In this document: in pieces, positions 17,825 through 26,255 of the stretch
How the letters are laid out: each line of letters starts with the position of its first letter
How positions within the stretch are numbered: position 1 is the stretch's first letter
Source: Lachnospiraceae bacterium
GTDB taxonomy: Bacteria; Bacillota; Clostridia; Lachnospirales; Lachnospiraceae
Length of the DNA stretch: 64,000 bases
Reading direction: 5' to 3'
NCBI GenBank assembly: GCA_017441585.1
Contig: JAFRWW010000067.1
Coordinates: 62,001 to 126,000 of the forward strand
Notes under the pieces: model-generated
What the model saw: only the letters and a program-made list of their open reading frames with translations
The model's database searches: none
What the model was told of the DNA's origin: nothing
Translations under genes and position numbers: made by a program

Positions 17825-18945
17825 AGCCAGTAACCTCCTTCCTGCATATCCATAGCCTCTCTCTGCTTATAAATATGCTCGGGCACCTTCTGTGCCTTTA
17901 TCACATTATTTGAGCAGACATACTGGCACATATTGCAATCCTCACATACGGAAGGATCGATCACTGCATGTTTATCTTCCATAAAAATGGCTCCGTTGGG
18001 ACAGTTGTTCACACAGTCCTCGCAGGCTATGCAGCCGGAATCGCACACCTGGCTCTTATCCTCATAATCGTCAGTGGATGAGCAGGGAACCAGCTTCGTG
18101 CCCTTGTAAGGAACGATGGTGATCAGGTGCTTCGGGCAGGCAAAGGTACAATCCCTGCAACCAACGCACTTATCGGGATCCACTACCGCGGTGCCGTTCA
18201 CCACCGAGATAGCTCCGTATCTGCACACTGCCGTACAGCTTCCCTGTCCGCAGCATCCCGTGGTACAAAGTCCCAGTTCCTTAGCGTCCATTTTGGCTGC
18301 ATCATAACAGTTCTGGATGCCCAGTTCCTTATACTTTGCGGATGCCCTGCTGCCTCCGGAGCACTTTACAAATGCTACCTTATCTTTGATAACGGTAAGG
18401 TCATGCTGGGTGTCCACGATTATCTTTTTCTTACATCTTACGGTACATGCACTGCAGCCCACACACTTATCATAATCGATGACGGCATGGTTATCCACTA
18501 TGGATACCGCGCCCTGAGGGCACACACGCTCACACTCACCGCAGGCTATACAGCCGTATCCGCAGGTGGCCCTCACCACCTCTTCCTCATCCTCAGTGGA
18601 TGAACAGGGTATAAAGTTGGTGGCGTCAGCCGGGATCATCCTGATAAGGCCCTGAGGACATACGCCCTCCGCTGCGCAGTCGCCACAGCCATTACACTTT
18701 TCGGGATCCACGATGATCCTGCCATCCTCGATCTTCATAGCCCCCTGTTTACAGACTTCGATACAGGATCCGACGCCCACGCAGCCGCTCTTACACTCGC
18801 CGCGCAAAAAGCCATGCTCAACCGCCTCAGCGCAGGTCCTGCAGCTTCCGGCAAAGCGGGCCTTTCCAGCCGCGCTGCCTGAACAGGCGACAAAGGCAAT
18901 CTCCGGAACATCACATCCGGATGAATTTTGCAATTCTTTGCTCAT
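17821..18945 (-). CDS. Polyferredoxin made of two tandem RnfB-type iron-sulfur modules
   Basis: 374 aa from the ATG at 18945 (AAGGAG 7 bases upstream; the longer in-frame start lacks a site). No membrane segment. It has eight ferredoxin-type cysteine motifs, among them CNGCGDC, CIACGECERVCPQG, CVGCSACTVRC, CVGCRDCTFACPKH, CIACEDCVNNCPNG and CEDCNMCQYVC. Each half (about residues 12-190 and 195-370) opens with FV(A/K)CSG and copies the soluble C-terminal part of RnfB, without RnfB's N-terminal membrane anchor. It could hold about eight 4Fe-4S clusters. Translational coupling to PFOR suggests it takes electrons from pyruvate oxidation or feeds them on. Its upstream region carries an iron-box-like palindrome. 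Confidence 0.85.
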   Translation of the reverse strand: MSKELQNSSGCDVPEIAFVACSGSAAGKARFAGSCRTCAEAVEHGFLRGECKSGCVGVGSCIEVCKQGAMKIEDGRIIVDPEKCNGCGDCAAEGVCPQGLIRMIPADATNFIPCSSTEDEEEVVRATCGYGCIACGECERVCPQGAVSIVDNHAVIDYDKCVGCSACTVRCKKKIIVDTQHDLTVIKDKVAFVKCSGGSRASAKYKELGIQNCYDAAKMDAKELGLCTTGCCGQGSCTAVCRYGAISVVNGTAVVDPDKCVGCRDCTFACPKHLITIVPYKGTKLVPCSSTDDYEDKSQVCDSGCIACEDCVNNCPNGAIFMEDKHAVIDPSVCEDCNMCQYVCSNNVIKAQKVPEHIYKQREAMDMQEGGYWL

Positions 18946-18960
18946 ATACACTCCTTTCCC

Positions 18961-18980
18961 TGAGAAAAATAGTTTTCTCA
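18961..18980 (-). promoter_or_regulatory. Perfect inverted repeat just upstream of the polyferredoxin ribosome binding site
   Basis: TGAGAAAA and TTTTCTCA, 8-bp perfect arms around a 4-base centre, end about 15 bases before the start codon. It could be an RNA hairpin in the leader or an operator. Confidence 0.4.
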
Positions 18981-19060
18981 AAAATATGCGCTTTCATCAT
19001 GATACAATATTTTTGAAAAGAAGAAAAGAACTTTTTGTCAATTTTTAACATTTTTTAAAG

Positions 19061-19076
19061 TTAGTTTAGGCTAACC
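19061..19076 (-). promoter_or_regulatory. DtxR/IdeR-like iron box upstream of the polyferredoxin-PFOR operon
   Basis: The plus strand reads TTAGTTTAGGCTAACC, matching 15 of the first 16 bases of the classic DtxR/IdeR operator (TTAGGTTAGGCTAACC...), but the final arm is not conserved. It is about 115 bases upstream of an operon encoding many iron-sulfur clusters, a sensible place for iron control. The site is seen; the regulator is inferred and no dtxR-type gene is in the window. A minus-strand TTGTCA at 19087-19092 could be a -35 element, with no convincing -10. Confidence 0.45.
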
Positions 19077-19163
19077 GTTGTGCATTTTGACAATAAAATA
19101 ACGACATGACAAATAATAAACAATTGCATACATATACAATCGACGCACAGATCCAACCGGCAC

Positions 19164-19200
19164 AAAAAAACCGGCTCGGTGTGTACCGTGCCGGTTTTTA
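19164..19200 (-). terminator. Strong bidirectional terminator after the dynamin-like GTPase
   Basis: Minus-strand AACCGGC-A-CGGT pairs with ACCG-A-GCCGGTT around a four-base loop and is followed by seven T. It lies about 30 bases after the stop at 19229. The plus strand also ends in T5, so it can stop transcription from either side. Confidence 0.85.
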
Positions 19201-19228
19201 TAAAACTCTCACCTATGTCATTCTGAGT

Positions 19229-20602
19229 CTACTGCGTGTTCTGCTGAGCCGCCTCTTTCCTCTCCTTGATGCCTCTTCTGTAAGTACTGATGAGATCCTG
19301 ATATACGGTCTCTATCCTATAGAACAGAAGATGCTTATACTTGGCCAGAAGTTCGGTCTTTATTACCTCCCTGATCTTGTCCACATTGGTATAACCCTTT
19401 ATATCATCCAACACCGCTTTTATCTCCTCATCGGACGCTCCTCTTTCCGTGAGCCCCGTCATGCGGCAGAATATCTCCAGCTCATCCATGTTGTCATCCG
19501 CATCCTTGAGCAGATTATACATATAAGCTGAGGAGTGCATGATATTCTTTTGAGCCAGCTCCATGTCCCCGAAGAAACTCCTTCCGGAGAAAAGCTCCAC
19601 CAGGAATTTTTTCTGGCGCTCCCAGTTTTCGATGATGGGCTTATTAAGCTTATCCCAGTGAGTAGCCACGATATGAACCTTACTCATATTGTCGGAAGCA
19701 TTCTCAAAGACAGCCCTGATCTCCTCATGCTCTTCCCTGATGGTCCTTTGCACATCCACACAGAAGAACACGGCATCAGCCTTGCGTATATACTTTTTGG
19801 TGATCTCGGATCTGTAGGTTACCGCATCGAAAAGTCCGGGAGTATCCACCAGGAGCACCTGCTCGGGGAAGCTTTCCGGCAAAGTGGAAAGACCTATATT
19901 CACCTCTTTAACAAAGAAATGCTCAGGCTTTTTGGAGGAAGTCCACTTGGCCACCTCAGCCTCTATACCCAGGTTCTCCACCTCTGTCATTATGGGCTCA
20001 TGTCCTACCCATTCATCGACCACGGACTCGGCGTTAAGACGCTTGTAAAGTTCATTATAGGTATCAGCCTGCTGGGACTTGCTCTTGGTCAGCTCATCCC
20101 ACTCCTGCCTGTTATAGAATACGACCTTCACATAGTCCTGAGGGGACTTCCTGAACTTGGTCAGGGCGGCAGTCTCCGGCGTCACATCCACGGGGGTGTA
20201 ATTATGCCCCAAGAGTGCGTTGATCAGAGTAGACTTGCCGGTCTTGATAGTCCCTACGAAGGCGATCTCAAACTCGGGATTCTCACAGATTTCCAAAAAG
20301 ACTTCAGCCTTCTGGGCCAGATTTTCATCACCTATATCCAGAAGCTTTAAAAGCGACTGGTATCTCTCTATCTCCTTAAGATATTTACCGAACTTTTCCT
20401 TAAGTTCTTCATCATCATAATCGATCTGCTTTAATGAATCCACCACGGAATCCACTCTGGCCCGCTGATCGGCCATGCTCAGCTCGGTCACGGGTTCTGC
20501 AGGAACAGGCTCTGCCAAAACACCCTCGGCGTTTATCCCCTCCGATACATCAGCCCCATTATACTCTTCACTTGTAGTTACATCCGTTTGCAGATCTGAC
20601 AT
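19229..20602 (-). CDS. Dynamin-like / TRAFAC GTPase
   Basis: 457 aa. A G-domain starts near residue 110 with the P-loop GTIKTGKSTLINALLG, switch threonines in TPETAALTKF, G3 DTPGLFD and G4-like THWDKLN. Helical segments precede and follow the G-domain. The N-terminal 50 residues are acidic and low in complexity. No clear membrane helix, so it may bind membrane peripherally. Bacterial dynamin-like proteins act in membrane remodelling or stress protection, but the family is diverse and no specific role can be given. GAGGAG precedes the start. It follows argC by 95 bp and is closed by the terminator at 19164-19200. Confidence 0.75.
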   Translation of the reverse strand: MSDLQTDVTTSEEYNGADVSEGINAEGVLAEPVPAEPVTELSMADQRARVDSVVDSLKQIDYDDEELKEKFGKYLKEIERYQSLLKLLDIGDENLAQKAEVFLEICENPEFEIAFVGTIKTGKSTLINALLGHNYTPVDVTPETAALTKFRKSPQDYVKVVFYNRQEWDELTKSKSQQADTYNELYKRLNAESVVDEWVGHEPIMTEVENLGIEAEVAKWTSSKKPEHFFVKEVNIGLSTLPESFPEQVLLVDTPGLFDAVTYRSEITKKYIRKADAVFFCVDVQRTIREEHEEIRAVFENASDNMSKVHIVATHWDKLNKPIIENWERQKKFLVELFSGRSFFGDMELAQKNIMHSSAYMYNLLKDADDNMDELEIFCRMTGLTERGASDEEIKAVLDDIKGYTNVDKIREVIKTELLAKYKHLLFYRIETVYQDLISTYRRGIKERKEAAQQNTQ

Positions 20603-20697
20603 TTTCTTCTCCTCTTAAATCATCACCTCAATGTCATTCTCAGTATGACAACATTTATTTAATACAATGATCACATCACCGGTCACATAGCAGCGCA

Positions 20698-21741
20698 TCA
20701 CGGGAATACGGGCAACAGATTAAGACCCGCTCTCTCATCCAGGCCGAACATGATATTCATATTCTGGACGGCCTGTCCTGCGGCGCCCTTCACTATATTA
20801 TCAAGGGCACTCATCATCACCACTCTGCCGGTGCGCTCATCCACCTTAAAGCCTATATCCACAAAATTGCTGCCCTCCACCCATCTGGTCTCGGGAGGCA
20901 CTCCGTGTCCCAAAAGTCTTATAAAATACTCATCCTTAAAATACTTTTCATAAGCCTTTGCGATCTCATCGGCACTTATGTTCTTATCCTTAAGGGATGC
21001 ATAGGCAGTCACCAGGATACCTCTGTTCATGGGAACCAGATGAGGCGTAAAGCTCACCATCACATCCTTACCCGCGGCGTAGGAAAGCTGCTCCTCTATC
21101 TCGGGAGTGTGCCTGTGATTTGCCACGCCGTAAGCCTTTATGCTCTCGTTCACCTCACAGAACAGATTCGCAGTCTTGGCAGAGCGTCCGGCTCCTGACG
21201 TACCGCTCTTTGCATCAAAAATCAAAGTATCGGTATCGATAAGCCCCTCTTTTACCAGAGGATAGGCCGCCAGTATGGAACAGGTGGTATAGCATCCGGG
21301 ATTGGCCACCAGGGAAGTTTCCTTTATCTTATCCCTGTTTATCTCACAAAGACCATAAACCGCATCGGCTATAAGATCGGGAGACTTATGCTCGATACCG
21401 TACCAGTGCTCATATACCTTTACGTCCTTGATACGGTAGTCCGCCGACAGATCCACCACCTTGCAGCGGCTCAGGATATCACGGTTTAAGATACCTGCCA
21501 GATATCCCTGAGGAGTGGCCGTAAATATGACATCAGCCTGCTCTGATAATTTATCTATATTATCATCCAGGCACTTATCTTCTATCAGTTCAAAGAAATT
21601 CTTATAGATATCTGCGTACTTCTGATCCACATAGCTTTTTGAACCATACCAGATAACCTCAGCTTCGGGATGATTCAGAAGTATCCGTACTATCTCGGCT
21701 CCAGCATAGCCTGTGGAGCCTATTATTCCTACTTTTATCAT
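20698..21741 (-). CDS. argC: N-acetyl-gamma-glutamyl-phosphate reductase
   Basis: 347 aa. It reduces N-acetylglutamyl-5-phosphate to the semialdehyde with NADPH, the third step of arginine/ornithine synthesis. Seen: N-terminal GSTGYAGAEIVRIL dinucleotide-binding motif, the catalytic cysteine in VANPGCYTT and the family motif KSGTSGAGR; the histidine region is ANHRHTPEIE. It follows argB after 110 bp and is part of the nrdD-pyrF-argB-argC gene row, a mixed nucleotide and amino-acid biosynthesis unit. Confidence 0.96.
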   Translation of the reverse strand: MIKVGIIGSTGYAGAEIVRILLNHPEAEVIWYGSKSYVDQKYADIYKNFFELIEDKCLDDNIDKLSEQADVIFTATPQGYLAGILNRDILSRCKVVDLSADYRIKDVKVYEHWYGIEHKSPDLIADAVYGLCEINRDKIKETSLVANPGCYTTCSILAAYPLVKEGLIDTDTLIFDAKSGTSGAGRSAKTANLFCEVNESIKAYGVANHRHTPEIEEQLSYAAGKDVMVSFTPHLVPMNRGILVTAYASLKDKNISADEIAKAYEKYFKDEYFIRLLGHGVPPETRWVEGSNFVDIGFKVDERTGRVVMMSALDNIVKGAAGQAVQNMNIMFGLDERAGLNLLPVFP

Positions 21742-21775
21742 ATGTACCTCTGATTGTTTATAGTTTATCTTTTTT

Positions 21776-21803
21776 AAGATCCTTCGCTTCGCTCAGGATG
21801 ACA
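21776..21803. repeat. Dispersed GTCATCCTGAG / CGAAGGATC intergenic repeat, argB-argC gap
   Basis: AAGATCCTTCGCTTCGCTC followed by AGGATGACA forms a short imperfect hairpin and matches the repeat family also seen near 30471-30550, 36451-36530, 36566-36630, 42629-42669 and 56080-56108. It is always intergenic. Confidence 0.6.
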
Positions 21804-21815
21804 AAAGGAAGCAGG

Positions 21816-21855
21816 TAAATAACGAAGGGGCTCACTAAATAACGAAGGGGCTCAC
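21816..21855. repeat. Perfect 20-bp tandem duplication spanning the argB stop codon
   Basis: TAAATAACGAAGGGGCTCAC occurs twice head to tail (21816-21835 and 21836-21855). The second copy contains the argB stop codon, so the gene's 3' end was duplicated into the spacer, probably by replication slippage. Confidence 0.8.
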
Positions 21856-22745
21856 GTATGTATCTGGGTTCCGATTCCCTTGTTCGTGAACACCTCAAGC
21901 AGCAGACAGTGCAGGATCCGGCCGTCCAGGATATGGACTTTGTTTACGCCGTTTCTCACTGCATCGATACAGCCCGAAAGCTTGGGCAGCATACCGCCTC
22001 CGATATAACCCGAATCCACCAGCCCCTGAGCCTCATCGGCGGAAAGGTTTGAAATAAAGGTGGACTTGTCATTTATATCCTTATACAGACCCTCGATATC
22101 CGTGAGGAACGCCAGCTTCTCAGCCTTCACAGCCTCAGCTATGGCACAGGCCGCATCATCCGCATTGATATTGTAGGACTGTCCGTTCTCATCCATTCCG
22201 ATAGGAGCCACGATGGGCAGGAAATCCTTTTCTATAAGGTCAAATAAAACCTTGGGCTCCACATGGGTGATATCTCCCACAAAGCCTATATCCTGACCGT
22301 CCGACAGTTTCTTCCTGCATACCAGAAGCCCGCCGTCCTTGCCCGTGATACCCACAGCCTTCACGCCCAGATCCTGAACCATGCTCACCAACTGCTTATT
22401 CACCTTACAAAGAACCATCTCGGCCAGTTCCATGGTATCTTCATCAGTCACGCGCAGACCGTTCACAAACCTGGGCTCCATGCCCACTTTTTCCACCCAG
22501 CGGCTTATTTCCTTGCCGCCTCCGTGTACTATCACAGGCTTGAATCCCACCAGCTTGAGCAGCGTGACGTCCTTTATTACATTTTCCTGGAGTTCCTTTG
22601 TTGACATGGCGGAGCCGCCATATTTGACTACGATTATACGACGATTGAACTGCTGTATATAGGGAAGGGCCTCGATCAGCACCGAAGCCTTCTGCTGCAG
22701 TTCATTCATTTCATTTGCATTGACATTATTTTCCCGGTAAATCAT
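21852..22745 (-). CDS. argB: Acetylglutamate kinase
   Basis: 297 aa. It phosphorylates N-acetylglutamate, the second step of arginine synthesis. The amino-acid-kinase fold is clear: [34 protein letters not shown] and [14 protein letters not shown], then LTDIEGLY and [15 protein letters not shown] lies just upstream of the ATG and the pyrF stop is 10 bp away, so it is translated from the nrdD-pyrF message. Arginine feedback, known for the family, cannot be judged from sequence. Confidence 0.96.
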   Translation of the reverse strand: MIYRENNVNANEMNELQQKASVLIEALPYIQQFNRRIIVVKYGGSAMSTKELQENVIKDVTLLKLVGFKPVIVHGGGKEISRWVEKVGMEPRFVNGLRVTDEDTMELAEMVLCKVNKQLVSMVQDLGVKAVGITGKDGGLLVCRKKLSDGQDIGFVGDITHVEPKVLFDLIEKDFLPIVAPIGMDENGQSYNINADDAACAIAEAVKAEKLAFLTDIEGLYKDINDKSTFISNLSADEAQGLVDSGYIGGGMLPKLSGCIDAVRNGVNKVHILDGRILHCLLLEVFTNKGIGTQIHT

Positions 22746-22755
22746 CTCGTCCTCT

Positions 22756-23682
22756 CTACTTGGCCAGGGCCGAAGCTATATCCTCCTTCATATCCAAAAC
22801 AGCCGCCCTGGAAGCGTCAGCAAATGCTGCCTCTCCATAGGAAGCATATTTCTCATTTTTATAGGCTGCGATTATCCCGCGGCTGGAATTGATTATGGCA
22901 CCCAGTCCATCGACGTTAAAGAAATGTACCAGATCTGCGCCCTTTCCACCCTGGGCCCCGTAGCCGGGCACCAGTATACATGCCTTAGGCATCACCTTCC
23001 TGAGGGCTGCACCCATCTCGGGATAGGTAGCTCCCACCACTGCTCCCACATCAGAATAATCTCCATGCAGAAGCTCGCTTCCCCACTGATCCACCATGGC
23101 ACCCACGGTCTCATAGATAGTCTTCTCAGCCTTGGTCGTAAGATCCTGGAGCTCGCCTGAGGAGGGATTGGAAGTCTTTACCAGCACAAAGATACCGCGG
23201 TCATTTTCCTTACAAGCCTTCAGAAAAGGCTTGATGCCGTCGCTTCCAAGATATGGATTCACAGTGACAAAATCCTCATCAAAAGGACAGTAGGACTTAT
23301 CTCCTATGGTAACCTTTCCTATATGACCTGCGGCATAAGCCTCGCAGGTGGAACCTATATCGCCGCGCTTCACATCGCCTATGACGATGAGGCCCTTCTC
23401 ATGACAGTAATCTATTGTCTTCTTAAATGCAATAAGGCCCGGTATGCCAAACTGCTCATACATGGCCACCTGGGGCTTGACAGCGGGTATCAGATCATAT
23501 ACCGCATCCACTATGGCCTTATTGAACTGCCATATAGCCTCGCCGGCGCCTTCCAAAGTCTGTCCGAATTCTTCAAAGGCCTTATCCTGAATAAACTTAG
23601 GTACAAAGGCAAGTGTGGGATCCAGTCCCACCACTATGGGCGCCCCTGTCTTCTTTATCTTTTCATTTAATCTCTCTATCAT
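22756..23682 (-). CDS. pyrF: Orotidine 5'-phosphate decarboxylase (type 2, long form)
   Basis: 308 aa. It converts OMP to UMP, the last step of de novo pyrimidine synthesis. [12 protein letters not shown] opens the barrel; [18 protein letters not shown] holds the catalytic Asp/Lys array typical of the long bacterial type; [11 protein letters not shown] binds phosphate. Its ATG overlaps the nrdD stop by 4 bases, so ribonucleotide reduction and pyrimidine supply are translationally linked. No strong ribosome binding site is seen, consistent with coupling. Confidence 0.96.
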   Translation of the reverse strand: MIERLNEKIKKTGAPIVVGLDPTLAFVPKFIQDKAFEEFGQTLEGAGEAIWQFNKAIVDAVYDLIPAVKPQVAMYEQFGIPGLIAFKKTIDYCHEKGLIVIGDVKRGDIGSTCEAYAAGHIGKVTIGDKSYCPFDEDFVTVNPYLGSDGIKPFLKACKENDRGIFVLVKTSNPSSGELQDLTTKAEKTIYETVGAMVDQWGSELLHGDYSDVGAVVGATYPEMGAALRKVMPKACILVPGYGAQGGKGADLVHFFNVDGLGAIINSSRGIIAAYKNEKYASYGEAAFADASRAAVLDMKEDIASALAK

Positions 23683-26099
23683 TTGAGAACCTGTCCCTTG
23701 TCTGATGTCTTTAGACTATCCACATACTTCTTTATATTCGAAGCATTGGGATACTTTTTAAAACTGTCTCCCTCTACCACCACCAGCGTGGGAGCCTGCA
23801 TTACATTGTATCTGTTCACCAACTCCACATTTTCATTGGCATCCACGATCATCACCTTCTGATTCTTGAGATACTCCTTGGCCAGAGCACAGTTGGGACA
23901 GGTGGACGTGGTAAAGAGATAAGATACCGTGGGCTGGCTTTCAAAAGTGACAGCCTTCTGACCCTGTGCGTCAAACTCATTTCCCGAAAGGGTTACCATG
24001 GTACTGGTAGGCTTCTTGAGGCAGGAATTCTCGGGATCATACTCCACACGGTTTTTAAACTCCTGAAGCTTTCCGTCATTCCAGTTCTGAACCGGTCTGT
24101 AATATCCGGTGATCCTGCTGTAAACCTCGGTGGCCTTGCCGCAATGAGGACATTCCTTGACCTCACCTGCCAGATACCCGTGATCCCGACATACCGAATA
24201 TGTGGGAGACAGAGTATAATAGGGCAGCTTATAATTCTCCGCTATCACTCTCACCAGATTGGCTGCTGCCTTCCAGTCGGGAAGCTTCTCACCCAGGAAT
24301 GCGTGGAATACGGTACCTGAAGTGTAGAGCGTCTGCAGTTCATCCTGTATATCCAGAGCGTCAAAAATATCCGCCGTATATCCCACGGGAAGGTGGGAAC
24401 TGTTGGTATAGTAAGGTGTATCACCCTCATTTCCCGCAGTCTTAATGCCGGGGAACTGCTCCTTATCATGCTTGGCCAATCTGTAAGAGGTGCTCTCCGC
24501 AGGAGATGCCTCCAGATTATACAGATCGCCGTACTCCTCCTGATAATCCGACAGCCTGTCCCTCATAAAATTGAGGACCTTCTTGGTAAAGTTCTGACAC
24601 TTCTTTGTGGTCATGTCAGACTTTATCCATCTGGCGTTAAGTCCCGCCTCATTCATACCCACGAGACCTATGGTGGAGAAGTGATTATTAAATGTACCCA
24701 GATATCTCTTGGTATAAGGATAAAGTCCCTCATCCAGAAGTCTGGTGATGATGTTCCTCTTTATCTTAAGGGATCTGGCAGCCACATCCATCATGTGTCC
24801 CAGTCTCATAAAGAATTCCTCTTCGTTCACCGACTGATAAGCTATGCGGGGCATATTGATGGTGACCACGCCCACGGAACCTGTACTCTCGCCGGAGCCG
24901 AAATATCCGCCGGTCTTTTTGCGAAGCTCACGCAGATCCAACCTCAGTCTGCAGCACATGGATCTCACATCGGAGGGCTGCATGTCGGAATTGATATAAT
25001 TTGAAAAATAAGGCGTGCCGTACTTACTGGTCATCTCAAACAAGAGTCTGTTATTCTCAGTGTCCGACCAGTCAAAATCCGACGTGATGGAATATGTGGG
25101 AATGGGATACTGGAAACCTCTTCCGTGAGCATCGCCCTCTATCATGGTCTCGATAAAGGCCTTGTTCACCATATCCATTTCCTTCTTGCAATCCTTATAG
25201 CAGAAGTCCATTTCCTTTCCGCCTACGATAGCGGGAAGATTAGCCAGGTCATCGGGCACGGTCCAGTCCAGAGTGATATTTGAAAAAGGTGCCTGGGTGC
25301 CCCAGCGGCTGGGTGTATTTACTCCGTAGATAAAGGTCTCGATACACTTTTTAACCTCATCATAAGAGAGGTTATCCACCTTTACAAAGGGAGCCAGATA
25401 AGTATCAAAAGATGAGAACGCCTGGGCTCCTGCCCATTCATTCTGCATGATTCCGAGGAAATTCACCATCTGTGAGCAAAGTACCGACAGATGCCTTGCA
25501 GGTGCGGAAGTGATCTTGCCGCTGACGCCACCTAATCCCTCCTGGATCAGCTGCTTTAATGACCATCCTGCACAGTAGCCTGTGAGCATGGACAGATCAT
25601 GGATATGCAGGTCCGCATTCCTGTGGGCCTGAGCTATCTCTTCATCATATATCTCGGAAAGCCAGTAATTGGCGGTGACTGCGCCGGAATTGGAAAGAAT
25701 GAGTCCGCCTACGGAATAGGTGACGGTGGAATTCTCCTTTACGCGCCAGTCCGAGACCTTGACGTATTTATCCACCACATCCTTATAATCGAGAATTGTA
25801 GAGCTGATGTTACGGATCTTCTCATGCTGCTTACGATACAGAATGTATGCCTTAGCCACATCAGTGTATCCTGCCTGAGTGAGGACCACCTCCACCGAAT
25901 CCTGAATGTCCTCCACCGAGATAAGTGAATCCCTCACCTTATCCTGAAAATCGGCGGTTACGCGAAGAGCCAGCAGTTCGATGAGTTCCTTAGTGCAATA
26001 CGGCTTTTCGCAGGCTACAAAGGCTTTTACCATAGCATCGCTTATCTTGCTCAGGTCGAACTCAGCCCTCGTCTCGTCTCTCTTAATTACCTGTAACAT
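23679..26099 (-). CDS. nrdD: Anaerobic (class III) ribonucleoside-triphosphate reductase with fused C-terminal thioredoxin-like domain
   Basis: 806 aa from the ATG at 26099 (AAGGGG upstream; a longer in-frame start has no site). Residues 1-90 are an ATP-cone. The ten-stranded barrel follows, with the C-terminal metal site CPHCGKATE and glycyl-radical segment RITGYYRPVQ. The last 80 residues form a thioredoxin/glutaredoxin fold with a CPNC redox motif and the cis-proline APTLVVV. The fused domain could reduce the active site internally, in place of formate or a separate NrdH. No nrdG activase gene is in the window. A promoter lies at 26169-26197. Confidence 0.95.
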   Translation of the reverse strand: MLQVIKRDETRAEFDLSKISDAMVKAFVACEKPYCTKELIELLALRVTADFQDKVRDSLISVEDIQDSVEVVLTQAGYTDVAKAYILYRKQHEKIRNISSTILDYKDVVDKYVKVSDWRVKENSTVTYSVGGLILSNSGAVTANYWLSEIYDEEIAQAHRNADLHIHDLSMLTGYCAGWSLKQLIQEGLGGVSGKITSAPARHLSVLCSQMVNFLGIMQNEWAGAQAFSSFDTYLAPFVKVDNLSYDEVKKCIETFIYGVNTPSRWGTQAPFSNITLDWTVPDDLANLPAIVGGKEMDFCYKDCKKEMDMVNKAFIETMIEGDAHGRGFQYPIPTYSITSDFDWSDTENNRLLFEMTSKYGTPYFSNYINSDMQPSDVRSMCCRLRLDLRELRKKTGGYFGSGESTGSVGVVTINMPRIAYQSVNEEEFFMRLGHMMDVAARSLKIKRNIITRLLDEGLYPYTKRYLGTFNNHFSTIGLVGMNEAGLNARWIKSDMTTKKCQNFTKKVLNFMRDRLSDYQEEYGDLYNLEASPAESTSYRLAKHDKEQFPGIKTAGNEGDTPYYTNSSHLPVGYTADIFDALDIQDELQTLYTSGTVFHAFLGEKLPDWKAAANLVRVIAENYKLPYYTLSPTYSVCRDHGYLAGEVKECPHCGKATEVYSRITGYYRPVQNWNDGKLQEFKNRVEYDPENSCLKKPTSTMVTLSGNEFDAQGQKAVTFESQPTVSYLFTTSTCPNCALAKEYLKNQKVMIVDANENVELVNRYNVMQAPTLVVVEGDSFKKYPNASNIKKYVDSLKTSDKGQVLK

Positions 26100-26168
26100 C
26101 AAATTCACCCCTTCATACATTTGTGCGATAACGCTCGTTTACATAACAACAATCGCGAAATCTTTTTT

Positions 26169-26197
26169 AGTGTATCAAATCCGGGGGGAAAAGTCAA
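26169..26197 (-). promoter_or_regulatory. Promoter of the nrdD-pyrF-arg operon
   Basis: Minus strand TTGACT (26192-26197), 17-base spacer, TACACT (26169-26174). It places the transcription start about 60 bases upstream of the nrdD ATG. Confidence 0.7.
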
Positions 26198-26204
26198 CGA
26201 GAAA

Positions 26205-26220
26205 ACACTATATTTATGTA
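26205..26220 (-). promoter_or_regulatory. Possible half-conserved NrdR box upstream of nrdD
   Basis: The plus strand reads ACACTATATTTATGTA, agreeing with the NrdR consensus (acaCwATATaTwGtgt) in 11 of 16 positions, mostly in the left arm. It sits directly upstream of the -35 element, where an NrdR repressor site could lie. No second box at the usual spacing was found, so this is tentative. Confidence 0.25.
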
Positions 26221-26231
26221 AACTGTTCTAA

Positions 26232-26255
26232 TTTCCACACCATATGTGGTGGAAA
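26232..26255. terminator. Imperfect palindrome right after the sufB-like stop
   Basis: TTTCCAC and GTGGAAA flank a CATATG core with two mismatched pairs. It begins at the stop codon of the SufB-like gene and lies upstream of the nrdD promoter. It may be a weak terminator or a dyad operator; no T tract follows. Confidence 0.35.
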
